Part shown: positions 1-8,923 of the stretch, piece after piece
How positions within the stretch are numbered: position 1 is the stretch's first letter
How the letters are laid out: each line of letters begins with the position of its first letter
From: Mucilaginibacter dorajii
GTDB taxonomy: Bacteria > Bacteroidota > Bacteroidia > Sphingobacteriales > Sphingobacteriaceae
NCBI RefSeq assembly: GCF_024808255.1
Contig: NZ_JANTYS010000006.1
Span: 124,001-188,000, forward strand
Direction of reading: 5' to 3'
Length of the DNA: 64,000 bases
Program-made: the position numbers and the translations under genes
Notes under the pieces: model-generated
The model's database searches: none
The model's input: only the letters and a program-made list of their open reading frames with translations
What the model was told of the DNA's origin: nothing

Positions 1-2658
1 CAAACCCGGTTTTTAAAAACGGTATTGGTAAGCAACATCGCATCGCCTATGGAGCTGGCTTGCGCTAAAGATGGCAGGGTGTTTTTTACGCAACTGATGG
101 GCAACTTTTCGGTTTATAATACCAAAACAAAGCAGTTTAAGGTGATCCATAAATTCCCTATCACCTATGAAGGTGGCACGGGAGTAATAGGCTTAACACT
201 CGATCCTAAGTTTGAAAGCAACCAGTTTGTTTACATTTATTACATGCCGGCCGGGCAAACTACCGAGCCGCTAAACTTTCAGCTATCGAGGTTTAAGTTA
301 AGTACCGATAACGTGCTCGACCTGAAATCGGAAAAAGTATTTTTTAAAGTACCGGTACAAAAGGTAAGCGGCGCGCACCATGGTGGCTCCCTGGCCTGGG
401 ATAAAGATGGTAACTTGTACCTTTCTACAGGCGATAGTTCAAGTCCCTTCCCATCTGATGGTTATGCGCCCTTAGATGAGCGCCCAGGTCAGGAACATTA
501 CAGTCTGGATGCACAACGCAGCGCGGGCAATACCAATGATTTGAAAGGTAAAATATTAAGGATTCACCCCGAGGCTGATGGTACTTACACCATCCCCGAA
601 GGAAACTTGTTCCCTAAAGGCACTGCCAAAACCAGGCCCGAAATTTATGTGATGGGCTGCCGTAATCCATACCGGATAGCGGTAAATCCTAAAACTTCCG
701 TATTGTATTGGGGCGAAATAGGCCCTGATGCGGGTAACGATTCACCCCGTGGCCCGCGTGGGTACGATGAGTTTAACCAGGCCCGTAAGGCCGGTAATTT
801 TGGCTGGCCGTATTTTGTGGGTAATAACTATCCATACTCGCACTGGGATTTTGTGAATGCTGCACCTGGGCCAATGTTTGACCCTAAAAGGCCGGTAAAT
901 AATTCGCCCAATAATACCGGCTTAAATGTATTGCCTCCGGCTATGCCCGCCATGATCTGGTATCCGTACGCGGCATCTGATGAGTTTCCTGAATTGGGTT
1001 TGGGGGGCAGATGCGCAATTGGCGGCGATTTTTACGAGTACGACGCCAATGTTAAAAATCCAAACAAATTCCCCGAATACTATGACGGAACACTGTTTGT
1101 TGCCGATTGGATGCGTAACTGGGTTATCGGGTTGAAATTCGATCAAAATGAAAATTACCTGCGCAACGAAGCCTTCATGCCTGCCAATGGCGATTTCAGG
1201 CGGCCGATTGATATGCAGTTTGGTCCCGATGGTGCTTTGTATATGCTGGAGTATGGATCTGTTTACGGTGCCCAAAATGAAGATGCCCGCCTGGTAAAAA
1301 TAGAATACAATACCGGTAACCGCGCGCCTATAGCCAAAGCGTCGATAATTGATACGGCTATACAATCCTACTATCAGCATACCAAATTTTTAACTGCCGA
1401 ATTGAAAGAACAACCTGCCAAAAAAGAAATAAGCGGACAGGCACCATTAGTTGTTAGCTTTAGCAGCCAAAACAGTAAGGATCTTGATGATGATGACAAG
1501 ATAACATATCAGTGGTTGTTTGATGGCAAAACAATTGGCGCAACCACTGCATCAGCAAGTTATACATTTACCAAGCCCGGCGTTTATAAAACCATATTAA
1601 AGGTTACCGATAAAGGCGGCCTTATTGGCCGGGATACGGCGATGGTACACGTGGGTAACACCCGGCCGATAGTAACCATCGCCAGTGTTGATAATGAGTC
1701 GTTTATATGGAAAGGCAAGCCTTTTAAATACCGTGTGGTGGTTAAAGACCAGGAAGATAAAGTAATCACCCCTGCTAAAGTGAAGCTGTTTTATATTTAT
1801 AATCCGCAGCCATCTACGGATGGTAAAGCGGTGCAAAGTTTGGCTGCTTTATCTGCAAATGAGATCAGTTACCCTGGTAAGGCATTAATGGCGGCCAGCG
1901 ATTGCAAATCGTGCCATACCGTTAATAAATTAGCTGTTGGACCAAGCTTTATAGCGATAGCCAACCGTTACAAAACACAAAAAGGATCGGTTGATAAATT
2001 ATCAAAAAAGATCATAGCAGGCGGTGCGGGCAGTTGGGGAACCGAGCATGTGATGAGCGCTCATCCGCAACTTTCGACCGCCGATACCAAAGAGATTGTT
2101 AAATACATTTTCTCCTTAACCGATGCCAAAAGCAAGGTCACACCGTTACCATCAAAAGGCAACTTAAACCTTAAATTCAGCGATGCCGAACCGCGTGGGC
2201 AATACACATTGTTGGCCTCTTATACAGATAAAGGCGGTAAATTGGTTGGTCCGCTTACAGGTACCGATGTAGTTACCTTACGCAATGCAGATGTTAAAGC
2301 CGTTTATGCCGATGAATTGAATGGTTTCAATCGTTTTAAGGATGATTTGTCGCTTGGTAACCATAAATCTTTTATCCTGTACCGCGATCTTGATTTAACT
2401 AATATTAAAAAACTGAGTTTTCAATACGCTTCAAAAGGTATTGATGGTGAGATAGAGGTAAGGATGGATTCGCAGGCAGGCCCCGTAATTTGCTCAACTG
2501 TTTACGGTGATACCGGTAGCTGGGATAAACTGGCCTGGCTAAGCGGCGATGTACAAAAGCCCATTACCGGCAAACATAATGTATTCATTTTTGCTATTAA
2601 ACGTACCAAACCAAACGATGGTATCCTCAAATTAAGCGGTATTCGTTTTGAAGAATAA
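1..2658 (+). CDS. Secreted PQQ-type sugar dehydrogenase with PKD, cytochrome c and C-terminal beta-sandwich domains (5' truncated)
   Basis: The frame is open from the first base, so the true start lies left of the window. The N-terminal two fifths resemble the glucose/sorbosone dehydrogenase beta-propeller (motifs such as SGAHHGGSLAWDKDGNLYL and CRNPYRIAVNP). A PKD-like domain follows at about 1430-1665, then a small cytochrome c domain with haem motif CKSCH at about 1903-1917 and a possible Met ligand in HVMSAHPQL. The last 130 residues look like a carbohydrate-binding beta-sandwich. In Bacteroidota this architecture often carries an N-terminal ThuA domain, which would be off the window. A periplasmic or outer-membrane role oxidising sugars or glycosides and passing electrons to the attached haem is inferred. 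The next two isomerase-like genes follow in the same direction and probably belong to the same catabolic unit. Confidence 0.85.
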   Translation, partial: QTRFLKTVLVSNIASPMELACAKDGRVFFTQLMGNFSVYNTKTKQFKVIHKFPITYEGGTGVIGLTLDPKFESNQFVYIYYMPAGQTTEPLNFQLSRFKLSTDNVLDLKSEKVFFKVPVQKVSGAHHGGSLAWDKDGNLYLSTGDSSSPFPSDGYAPLDERPGQEHYSLDAQRSAGNTNDLKGKILRIHPEADGTYTIPEGNLFPKGTAKTRPEIYVMGCRNPYRIAVNPKTSVLYWGEIGPDAGNDSPRGPRGYDEFNQARKAGNFGWPYFVGNNYPYSHWDFVNAAPGPMFDPKRPVNNSPNNTGLNVLPPAMPAMIWYPYAASDEFPELGLGGRCAIGGDFYEYDANVKNPNKFPEYYDGTLFVADWMRNWVIGLKFDQNENYLRNEAFMPANGDFRRPIDMQFGPDGALYMLEYGSVYGAQNEDARLVKIEYNTGNRAPIAKASIIDTAIQSYYQHTKFLTAELKEQPAKKEISGQAPLVVSFSSQNSKDLDDDDKITYQWLFDGKTIGATTASASYTFTKPGVYKTILKVTDKGGLIGRDTAMVHVGNTRPIVTIASVDNESFIWKGKPFKYRVVVKDQEDKVITPAKVKLFYIYNPQPSTDGKAVQSLAALSANEISYPGKALMAASDCKSCHTVNKLAVGPSFIAIANRYKTQKGSVDKLSKKIIAGGAGSWGTEHVMSAHPQLSTADTKEIVKYIFSLTDAKSKVTPLPSKGNLNLKFSDAEPRGQYTLLASYTDKGGKLVGPLTGTDVVTLRNADVKAVYADELNGFNRFKDDLSLGNHKSFILYRDLDLTNIKKLSFQYASKGIDGEIEVRMDSQAGPVICSTVYGDTGSWDKLAWLSGDVQKPITGKHNVFIFAIKRTKPNDGILKLSGIRFEE

Positions 2659-2682
2659 TTAAACATCAATAATAACATACAA

Positions 2683-3537
2683 ATGAAAAGATCAATCATA
2701 TTAACAACCGCGTTAACCGGCTTATTGGCAGGCCAAAGTTTTGCCCAAAGCGGCAAACCGGTTTTTGTTGCGCCTGTTGGCGTACAGGCTTATACTTTTC
2801 GCAGCAGTATGCCCAAAGCAACTATCGCGGTATTGGATACCATTAAATCATTCGGCATCACCGAAATTGAGGGACAGGAACCTAAAGGTATGCCGCCCGA
2901 AGAATTCAGGAAGCTGTGTAACGAAAGAGGCATCAGCATTCCTTCTATTGGCGCGGGTTATGATGATATTGTGAAAAGCCCCGGCGATGTGATTAAACAA
3001 GCAAAAATATTGGGTGCTAAATATGTGATGGTAGCATGGATTCCGCATGGTAAGGAATTTACTTTGGATGATGCTAAAAAAGCGGTGACCGATTTTAACC
3101 GGGTAGGGCAGATCCTGGCCGAAGCCGGGCTTACTTTCTGCTACCATAACCATGGCTATGAGTTTGGTAAGTATGAGGATGGTACCCTGTTTGATTATAT
3201 CGCCAAAAATACCAACCCCAAATATGTTTCTTTTGAGATTGATCTGCTTTGGTCGTTCCATGGCGGGCAGGATCCGGCGGCGCTGATCAACAAATATCCA
3301 ACCCGGATAAAACTGATGCATTTAAAAGACATCCGCAAAGGAGTAGCTAATGACCTTACCGGTGGCACTGATACAAAAAATGACGTGGCCTTAGGAACCG
3401 GGCAGATCAATATTCCTGAGGTATTGAAAGCAGCCCGTAAAGCTGGGGTAAAACATTATTTTATTGAAGATGAAAGTCCGTCATATGCCACCCAGATTCC
3501 GGTGACCATCGCTTACATTAAAGGTTTAAAATACTAA
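2683..3537 (+). CDS. Exported sugar phosphate isomerase/epimerase-like TIM-barrel protein
   Basis: The 284-residue protein begins with a clear signal peptide (MKRSIILTTALTGLLAGQ, cleavage near SFAQ), so it acts outside the cytoplasm and the name isomerase is only a fold label. The xylose-isomerase/AP-endonuclease-2 fold is seen in the ordered acidic and histidine motifs: EIEGQE, the FCYHNHGYEF segment, FEIDLLW, KLMHLKD and FIEDES, which supply the usual metal ligands. It starts 24 bases after the dehydrogenase gene and ends three bases before the next isomerase-like gene, so an operon is likely. Exported members are often found beside sugar dehydrogenases or 3-keto-glycoside enzymes in this phylum, and a step on an oxidised sugar is a plausible inference. 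The substrate cannot be read from sequence. Confidence 0.85.
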   Translation: MKRSIILTTALTGLLAGQSFAQSGKPVFVAPVGVQAYTFRSSMPKATIAVLDTIKSFGITEIEGQEPKGMPPEEFRKLCNERGISIPSIGAGYDDIVKSPGDVIKQAKILGAKYVMVAWIPHGKEFTLDDAKKAVTDFNRVGQILAEAGLTFCYHNHGYEFGKYEDGTLFDYIAKNTNPKYVSFEIDLLWSFHGGQDPAALINKYPTRIKLMHLKDIRKGVANDLTGGTDTKNDVALGTGQINIPEVLKAARKAGVKHYFIEDESPSYATQIPVTIAYIKGLKY

Positions 3538-3540
3538 GCT

Positions 3541-4479
3541 ATGGTAGGGGATTTTAACAGGAGACAAATGCTCAAAACTACGGCTATTGCTGCCGGTACT
3601 GCTGTTTTAGGTGGCCCGGCAGCAGTGGCGGCTATTAAGGTAGATAAAAAGGATTCCGGTTTTGTTTATTCGCTTAATATGAGCACCATTCGTGGGCAAA
3701 ACCTGGGTTTTATAAAGGAGTTGGAAGTAGCAGCCAAAGCGGGCTTTACATCGGTAGAGATTTGGCTGGATACTTTGCAAACCTACCTGCAAAGCGGTGG
3801 TTCGTTAACTGAGGCCAAAAAGATCATCAATGGCCTGGGATTAAAAGTTGAAAACGCCATCGGTTTTGCTCAATGGATTGTGGATGATGATGCCACCCGT
3901 CAAAAAGCGCTTACGCAACTACAGGGCGAAATGGATATGCTGGCCAAAATTGATTGCCACCGGATAGCCGCTCCGCCGGCAGGCGCTATCAAATTACCGC
4001 TGATAGGTTTAAATACTATTGCCGAACGATACAGCACTATTTTTAAAATGGGTAAACAAAGTGGTGTGATACCTCAATTGGAAATGTGGGGCGGATCGGT
4101 AAATCTGAAACAGGTGAGCCAGGTGCTTTATGTAGTCGCGGCCTGCGGTGATGCTGATGCCCGTATTTTGCTGGATGTATTCCATGTGTACAAAGGCCAG
4201 TCGCCGGTTGAAGGTTTGGCTTTTGTGGGCGATGGCGCTTTGGAGATCTTCCACGTAAATGATTACCCGGCAGGTATCAGTCCCGAAAAGATCTCGGAAC
4301 CTGATCGGGTTTATCCCGGCGATGGGATAGCTCCTATAAAACAGATTTTGAAACGGGCAAAGCATCCAGATAAGCCATTGATCATCTCATGCGAGGTGTT
4401 TAATAAGGGTTACTATGCGCAGGATGCCTTGGTTGTGGCTAAAACGGCCTTGGCGAAAATGAAGGCTGTTGCGGGTTAA
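3541..4479 (+). CDS. Twin-arginine-type exported TIM-barrel isomerase-like protein
   Basis: The protein has 312 residues. The N-terminus carries FNRRQMLKTTAIAAGTAVLG, a twin-arginine-like export signal, so folded export of a metal-bound protein is plausible. The body has the sugar isomerase/epimerase TIM-barrel pattern: EVAAKAGFTSVEIW, a central PQLEMWGG glutamate, ILLDVFHVY, IFHVNDYP and LIISCEVFN. It starts three bases after the preceding isomerase-like gene and the two share only the fold, so they are probably separate activities in one pathway rather than a recent duplication. The predicted product is followed by hairpins that separate it from the convergent helicase gene. Reaction and substrate are unknown. 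Confidence 0.83.
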   Translation: MVGDFNRRQMLKTTAIAAGTAVLGGPAAVAAIKVDKKDSGFVYSLNMSTIRGQNLGFIKELEVAAKAGFTSVEIWLDTLQTYLQSGGSLTEAKKIINGLGLKVENAIGFAQWIVDDDATRQKALTQLQGEMDMLAKIDCHRIAAPPAGAIKLPLIGLNTIAERYSTIFKMGKQSGVIPQLEMWGGSVNLKQVSQVLYVVAACGDADARILLDVFHVYKGQSPVEGLAFVGDGALEIFHVNDYPAGISPEKISEPDRVYPGDGIAPIKQILKRAKHPDKPLIISCEVFNKGYYAQDALVVAKTALAKMKAVAG

Positions 4480-4568
4480 GGTTATTGTAATTTGGTTACC
4501 GAGATCGTCGGTTACCTAAACGCGGGCCACAAGGCGGAGCCCTGCGGCAGCGAATAACACTGAAAAAT

Positions 4569-4611
4569 TACCATACGAACCGCAAGCCTCTGGCTTGTGG
4601 TTCGTATGGTA
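4569..4611. terminator. Long bidirectional terminator hairpin, family A
   Basis: A 20-base arm at 4569-4588 pairs with 4592-4611 around a three-base loop, with one G-T wobble. It lies between convergent genes ending at 4479 and 4627. Its central core (CGCAAG, two bases, TCT, two bases, CTTGTGG) recurs in the hairpin at 35282-35318, where the outer stem is entirely different. A second, weaker hairpin lies at 4494-4516 (GGTTACCGA pairing with TCGGTTACC with one mismatch). Confidence 0.8.
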
Positions 4612-4626
4612 ATAAAGTAGTAATAT

Positions 4627-6525
4627 TTAATCGCCGGCGTATTCCCAGGCGCTTTGGTAGCCGCCAAGCTGTTCGGTATAATCAATAAAATCGGTATAAA
4701 ATTTTAAGCGGGTTAGGGTAGCGCTATCGCCAATAACCACCAGCTTTTTACGGGCACGGGTCATGGCTACGTTCATACGGCGGATATCTGCTAAAAAGCC
4801 TATGTCGCCATCGGCATTGCTGCGGGCAAGACTTATGTATACCACATCCCGTTCCTGTCCCTGGAAACTATCTATCGTGTTTACGGTGATATCAGCTGCA
4901 TGGGCCATTAACGTTTCATTGGCCAATAACAATTCGTTCAGCGTTCTGATCTGTTCTTTATAGGGCGATATTACCGCGATGGAGGGGAACTTGGTTGTAG
5001 GATCTATTTCGCTTATCCGTCGGTTCAAATGTTTAAATAGCAACACTGCTTCATCTGGATTGTAGGTACTGGTGCCTGCCTGCTGCTCTTCAAAGCCGCA
5101 GCCTGCGGTGTCAATAAAGCTTACCGGGATATCGCCATTAAACAGCAGTCGGTTTGCTACGGATGTATGCGCCTTTAATTTGCTGCCATAAAACTCGCGC
5201 GATGAAAAGCCCATGATAGCCTCGTTCATCCGGTATTGTTCTTCTAATAAAACTACCGCTTCGGGATGCAGGGCCACGCATTTTTCGAGCAGGGTAGTAC
5301 TCAAGCCGGCACGGGCAGCTTCGTTTGATTTAATGGTAGGTGGCAGTTGAAGGTGATCGCCTGCCAGGATCACTTTTTGTGCTTTCAGTATCGGGATCCA
5401 ACAGGCGGGTTCTAAAGCCTGGCCGGCTTCGTCAATTACTACGGTATCAAATAGTACCTCGCGAATGGTGTAGTGGTTTGAACCTACCAAGGTTGCGGTC
5501 ACTACCTGCGCTTTGCTCACCAGGTCGTCAATAATGTGCTGCTCGGTTAGGGCAACATCCTTCATGATCTTGTGGGCCTCGTTAAATAGGGCCTTACGCT
5601 GGTCGCGTTCCGATTTGCCGAAGCTGCGCTTATACTTATGCGCCATATCCTTGTAAGCACTCGCCTGCTTTTTTAAGGTGCGGATAAGTTTATTATCCGC
5701 GTGCTCGGCCATTTTGCTATCCAGTGTAAGCGACACCAGTTTGTCTGATACCCGGTTAGGGTTGCCTATGCGCAACACATTAAGACCCTCGTCCGTTAAT
5801 TTTTCGCTTAATAAGTCAACAGCGGTATTGCTGGGTGCAACCACCAGGATCTGTTTACGGGTTTGTTTGGCCAATAAACAAATGGCCTGTACCAGCGTAG
5901 TGGTTTTACCCGTTCCCGGTGGCCCATGCACTATAGCAAGGTCCTGCGCTAATACAATTTTATTTACCGCCGCCAGTTGCGAAGTGTTTAAACGTGAGAT
6001 AGGTAAAGGGGTAATACTTTCAGCAAATGCAGGCGATGTTTTGCCGGTGAGGATATTGATAAGCCGACCTTCTTTCGGTTTTTCGCTTAATGCTGATGCC
6101 TGTTTAATGGCTTTCAGCATTTCGTCATAGCTGTTGTTATCAAACAGCAAGTCGATGCCTAATTTGCCGTCACGTGCCCAATCGGGTAGCTCATCGGTAT
6201 ATAAGGTGATCTTTAGGCGGTTGCCGCCCTGGTAGGTGATAATGCCTTCTACACGGTCCTTTTTAGGATTGTGGTTGCTGAATAATGCTGCAGGCACACC
6301 AAACCTAAGCTGATGCGATAAGTCCTGGTGTGTGGTACGCTCAACCTCCACATTGATATAATCGCCACGGCCCGGTTCGGTATTGCGGATAGCAATAGGA
6401 TACCAGCTAAGGCCCTGTGCCCGCCTGTCGGCGGCGGATGTGTTTTCTGTTTGTTTAAGATATGCGCTGCGATCTTCTTCTTTTTCCTGATTAAGCAGAT
6501 CAAGCAGCTTTTTGAAATAAGTCAT
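4627..6525 (-). CDS. Superfamily 1 DNA/RNA helicase of the Upf1/IGHMBP2 type
   Basis: The 632-residue protein has a full set of SF1 motifs: Walker A GPPGTGKTTTLV near residue 200, motif II VVIDEAGQALEP, motif III LAGDHLQLPPTI, motif V/Va NTIDSFQGQERDVVYIS and motif VI VAMTRARKKLVVIGD. The roughly 190 residues before Walker A match the N-terminal beta-barrel region of IGHMBP2/SMUBP-2-like helicases. It is cytoplasmic and hydrolyses ATP to unwind nucleic acid; the physiological substrate in bacteria is not established. It is transcribed alone, with its promoter expected in the repeat-filled gap before rpoN, and ends against a convergent hairpin. Start chosen at the ATG that gives MTYFKKLLDLL. 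Family assignment is firm, role is open. Confidence 0.93.
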   Translation of the reverse strand: MTYFKKLLDLLNQEKEEDRSAYLKQTENTSAADRRAQGLSWYPIAIRNTEPGRGDYINVEVERTTHQDLSHQLRFGVPAALFSNHNPKKDRVEGIITYQGGNRLKITLYTDELPDWARDGKLGIDLLFDNNSYDEMLKAIKQASALSEKPKEGRLINILTGKTSPAFAESITPLPISRLNTSQLAAVNKIVLAQDLAIVHGPPGTGKTTTLVQAICLLAKQTRKQILVVAPSNTAVDLLSEKLTDEGLNVLRIGNPNRVSDKLVSLTLDSKMAEHADNKLIRTLKKQASAYKDMAHKYKRSFGKSERDQRKALFNEAHKIMKDVALTEQHIIDDLVSKAQVVTATLVGSNHYTIREVLFDTVVIDEAGQALEPACWIPILKAQKVILAGDHLQLPPTIKSNEAARAGLSTTLLEKCVALHPEAVVLLEEQYRMNEAIMGFSSREFYGSKLKAHTSVANRLLFNGDIPVSFIDTAGCGFEEQQAGTSTYNPDEAVLLFKHLNRRISEIDPTTKFPSIAVISPYKEQIRTLNELLLANETLMAHAADITVNTIDSFQGQERDVVYISLARSNADGDIGFLADIRRMNVAMTRARKKLVVIGDSATLTRLKFYTDFIDYTEQLGGYQSAWEYAGD

Positions 6526-6532
6526 TTGTTGG

Positions 6533-6602
6533 AGTAAGGATTTTTGGACAAAGGAGCAAGGATTTTTTGGAGTAAGGATTGTTGGATTAAAGAATAAGGA
6601 CT
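6533..6602. repeat. Degenerate GGAnAAAGGATTTTT tandem repeat
   Basis: Five to six imperfect units of the type GGAGTAAGGATTTTT / GGACAAAGGAGCAAGGA sit directly upstream of the helicase start. The same degenerate pattern occurs at 15521-15604 and 24453-24538. Function is unknown. Confidence 0.6.
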
Positions 6603-6664
6603 GGAATTTTTTTATTTGACAATCGTGTTAATCCTTCAATCTTATAAATCCCGGTTCAGATAAA

Positions 6665-6750
6665 TTGCGTTAGTGATGGCAGTGGATACCGGCCCGTGAT
6701 TAAGGCCATGTGCGCGTATGAACGAACAGCACGGCCCAAAGGGAACGCTC
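6665..6750. other. Possible structured intergenic element between helicase and rpoN
   Basis: This GC-rich block inside an AT-rich gap has a possible outer stem (GCGTT at 6667-6671 with AACGC at 6744-6748) and an inner GGCC...GGCC pairing (about 6703-6736). It resembles dispersed intergenic elements seen in Bacteroidota, but no named RNA family is recognised. Could be a repeat or a small RNA; strand is not determined. Confidence 0.35.
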
Positions 6751-6776
6751 CAAAAACAAACCTGCTATTCAAAAAA

Positions 6777-6803
6777 CTCCCCCTTCAGGGGGCTGGGGGG
6801 CTC
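6777..6803. repeat. Single arm of the CCCCCTTCAGGGGG intergenic repeat
   Basis: CTCCCCCTTCAGGGGG followed by CTGGGGGGCT lies seven bases from the rpoN stop codon. It is one arm of the element that flanks terminators at 19086-19217 and 23044-23162. The second arm is not seen here. Confidence 0.7.
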
Positions 6804-6809
6804 TGCTCT

Positions 6810-8285
6810 CTACAACTCCCTCCTTAACCTTGCTACCGGGATGTTCATTTGTTCGCGGTATTTGGCTACGGTGCGGCGGGCTATGTTATAGCCGGCATCT
6901 TTAAGGATATCGGTCAGTTTTTCATCGGCCAGCGGATGGTGTTTGTCTTCTTTGCCAATGTGTTCTTCCAATATCTTTTTAACCTCTTTGTTTGATACTT
7001 CTTCACCACTTTCGGTTTGGATAGCTTCAGAGAAGAAGGACTTTAACAGGAAGGTACCAAATTCGGTTTGTACATATTTAGAGTTGGCCACGCGCGATAC
7101 GGTACTGATATCCATACCAATCCTGTCGGCTATGTCCTTCAGGATCATTGGCTTCAGGTTTTTGTCATCGCCGGTAAGGAAAAACTCGTACTGGTACTGC
7201 ATAATGGCATTCATGGTTTTAAGCAGCGTTTGCTGGCGCTGTTTAATAGCATCAATAAACCATTTTGCCGAATCGAGTTTTTGTTTTACAAATTGTACCG
7301 CCTCTTTTAATTTTTTATCCTTTTGTGCCGCCTTATCATAATGCTGAAACATTTCCTGGTAAGAGCGGCTTACTTTTAACTCCGGTGCATTCTTGGAGTT
7401 TAAAGTAAGGATAAGCGCACCATCATTATTGGAAATATGAAAATCGGGGATCACCTGCATTTGCTTGGTGTTGATCTCGTTACTATCGCCCGGTTTGGGG
7501 TTAAGCTTCAGGATCTCATTAACAACACCACGCAACTCATTTGAATCCATGTTGAGTTGTTTTTCAAGCTTATCGTAATGTTTACGGGTAAACTCGTCAA
7601 GATATTGCTCAACAACAACAATGGCTTTCTTTATAATAGGATCGTTAGGGTCTTTTTTGCGTAATTGGATGAGCAGGCATTCCTGCAAACTGCGGGCGCC
7701 CACCCCGGCCGGATCAAAGCTTTGAATTACCTTCAGCATATCTTCAACCTCTTCGTCTTCGGCCATTACGTTTTGTGAAAAGGCCAGATCGTCGGTAAGT
7801 GACATAATAGGTCTACGCAAGTAACCATCATCATCTAAACTGCCTATAATCTGTTTACCAATCCTGAAATCTTTATCGCTTAGCGGTAGCAGATCGAGCT
7901 GTAGCTGCAGGCTTTCAAAAAATGAACTTTGTACGGCAATAGGGATCTCCTTGCGCTCGTCCTCATCGTCGCCGTTTTGGTCATAGCGCGATCCGTAATC
8001 ATTTACGCTATCATCCTGCAGGTAATCATCAATATTAAATTCATCCATCTCGCCCTTTTCTTCGTCGCCGTTATAGGTATCCTCATCAGGGTCGCGGTCT
8101 GGGTATTCTTCAACAGGCTCATTTAAGTTAGTTAAACTCAGGTCTTCAAGTGCCGGATTTTCTTCCAGTTCCTCTTTAATGCGGGTGTCAAGAGATACGG
8201 TAGGTACCTGCAGCAGTTTTATAAACTGTATTTGCTGCGGCGAGAGCTTTTGTAAAAGTTTTTGTTGAAGATTTTGTTTAAGCAT
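6810..8285 (-). CDS. rpoN: RNA polymerase sigma-54 factor
   Basis: This is the alternative sigma factor that recognises -24/-12 promoters and needs AAA+ activators. Region I is the Gln/Leu-rich N-terminus (MLKQNLQQKLLQKLSPQQ), followed by a long acidic region II (residues about 50-105, rich in D and E), the core-binding region, and at the C-terminus the RpoN box ARRTVAKYRE followed by MNIPVARLRREL. The ATG at 8285 is preferred to the upstream in-frame TTG at 8300 because it gives the standard family N-terminus. A TAnnTTTG-like -7 sequence (complement of 8298-8305) lies just upstream and would give a very short leader. It has no obvious operon partner. Confidence 0.96.
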   Translation of the reverse strand: MLKQNLQQKLLQKLSPQQIQFIKLLQVPTVSLDTRIKEELEENPALEDLSLTNLNEPVEEYPDRDPDEDTYNGDEEKGEMDEFNIDDYLQDDSVNDYGSRYDQNGDDEDERKEIPIAVQSSFFESLQLQLDLLPLSDKDFRIGKQIIGSLDDDGYLRRPIMSLTDDLAFSQNVMAEDEEVEDMLKVIQSFDPAGVGARSLQECLLIQLRKKDPNDPIIKKAIVVVEQYLDEFTRKHYDKLEKQLNMDSNELRGVVNEILKLNPKPGDSNEINTKQMQVIPDFHISNNDGALILTLNSKNAPELKVSRSYQEMFQHYDKAAQKDKKLKEAVQFVKQKLDSAKWFIDAIKQRQQTLLKTMNAIMQYQYEFFLTGDDKNLKPMILKDIADRIGMDISTVSRVANSKYVQTEFGTFLLKSFFSEAIQTESGEEVSNKEVKKILEEHIGKEDKHHPLADEKLTDILKDAGYNIARRTVAKYREQMNIPVARLRREL

Positions 8286-8433
8286 AATAAGATGTGTCAA
8301 AAATACATCAATTACTTTTAACTTTAAAATAACTTATAGTAAATGGAATAATGACTATAAAGGCCAGTTTGAAATTTTTGTTTGGATAGCCCGGAAATTT
8401 ATTCGTTAATTAGATAAACTAAAAATCTATACT

Positions 8434-8838
8434 ATGGCTGTAATAAAAGAGTTTAAGGAATTTGCCATGCGCGGCAACGTTGTTGACCTTGCCGTGGGCG
8501 TTATTATTGGTGCCGCTTTTGGTAAAATAGTTACCTCATTAGTGGCTGATATTATTATGCCGCCAATAGGCATGCTTACCGGGGGGATTGATTTTAAGGA
8601 CCTCAAGTATGTGCTTAAACCGGGAGTAGGCAAAACACCGGAAACGGCTATCAACTACGGTTTATTTATTAATAATGTGATCGACTTTCTGATCGTAGCG
8701 TTCTGTATCTTCCTGATTGTTAAAGGAATAAATACCCTTAAAAAGAAAGAAGAAGCTGCTCCTGCTGCCCCGGCAGAACCAACAAAAGAAGAAGTTTTAT
8801 TGACCGAGATAAGGGATTTATTGGCTAAGAAAGCATAA
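8434..8838 (+). CDS. mscL: Large-conductance mechanosensitive channel
   Basis: The 134-residue inner-membrane protein forms a homopentameric pore that opens on hypo-osmotic shock. The N-terminus [20 protein letters not shown] is the classic MscL amphipathic helix plus TM1, with the glycine/alanine-rich pore face; TM2 is at about residues 75-97 ([19 protein letters not shown]), and the C-terminal bundle includes [12 protein letters not shown] run of Ala/Pro links TM2 to that helix. It is a single-gene unit divergent from rpoN, ending in an inverted repeat shared with the convergent downstream gene. Confidence 0.96.
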   Translation: MAVIKEFKEFAMRGNVVDLAVGVIIGAAFGKIVTSLVADIIMPPIGMLTGGIDFKDLKYVLKPGVGKTPETAINYGLFINNVIDFLIVAFCIFLIVKGINTLKKKEEAAPAAPAEPTKEEVLLTEIRDLLAKKA

Positions 8839-8923
8839 TGTTCATAGTTGATGGTTCATAGATCATGGCCGGAAGTTAAAGGAATCTGCGATATACCGCA
8901 CTACATTACCATGATCTATGAAC
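8839..8923. terminator. Bidirectional terminator-like inverted repeat
   Basis: A perfect 15-base arm (GTTCATAGATCATGG, 8854-8868) pairs with 8909-8923. The element begins at the mscL stop and its right arm touches the stop of the convergent gene. The left part (8839-8878) has a degenerate second copy at about 40213-40255. Confidence 0.7.

Noticed and set aside
922..1380. Antisense ORF within the dehydrogenase gene
   Set aside because: Shadow of a strong coding frame, no domain features; the same applies to other long antisense ORFs over priA, rseP and mqo.
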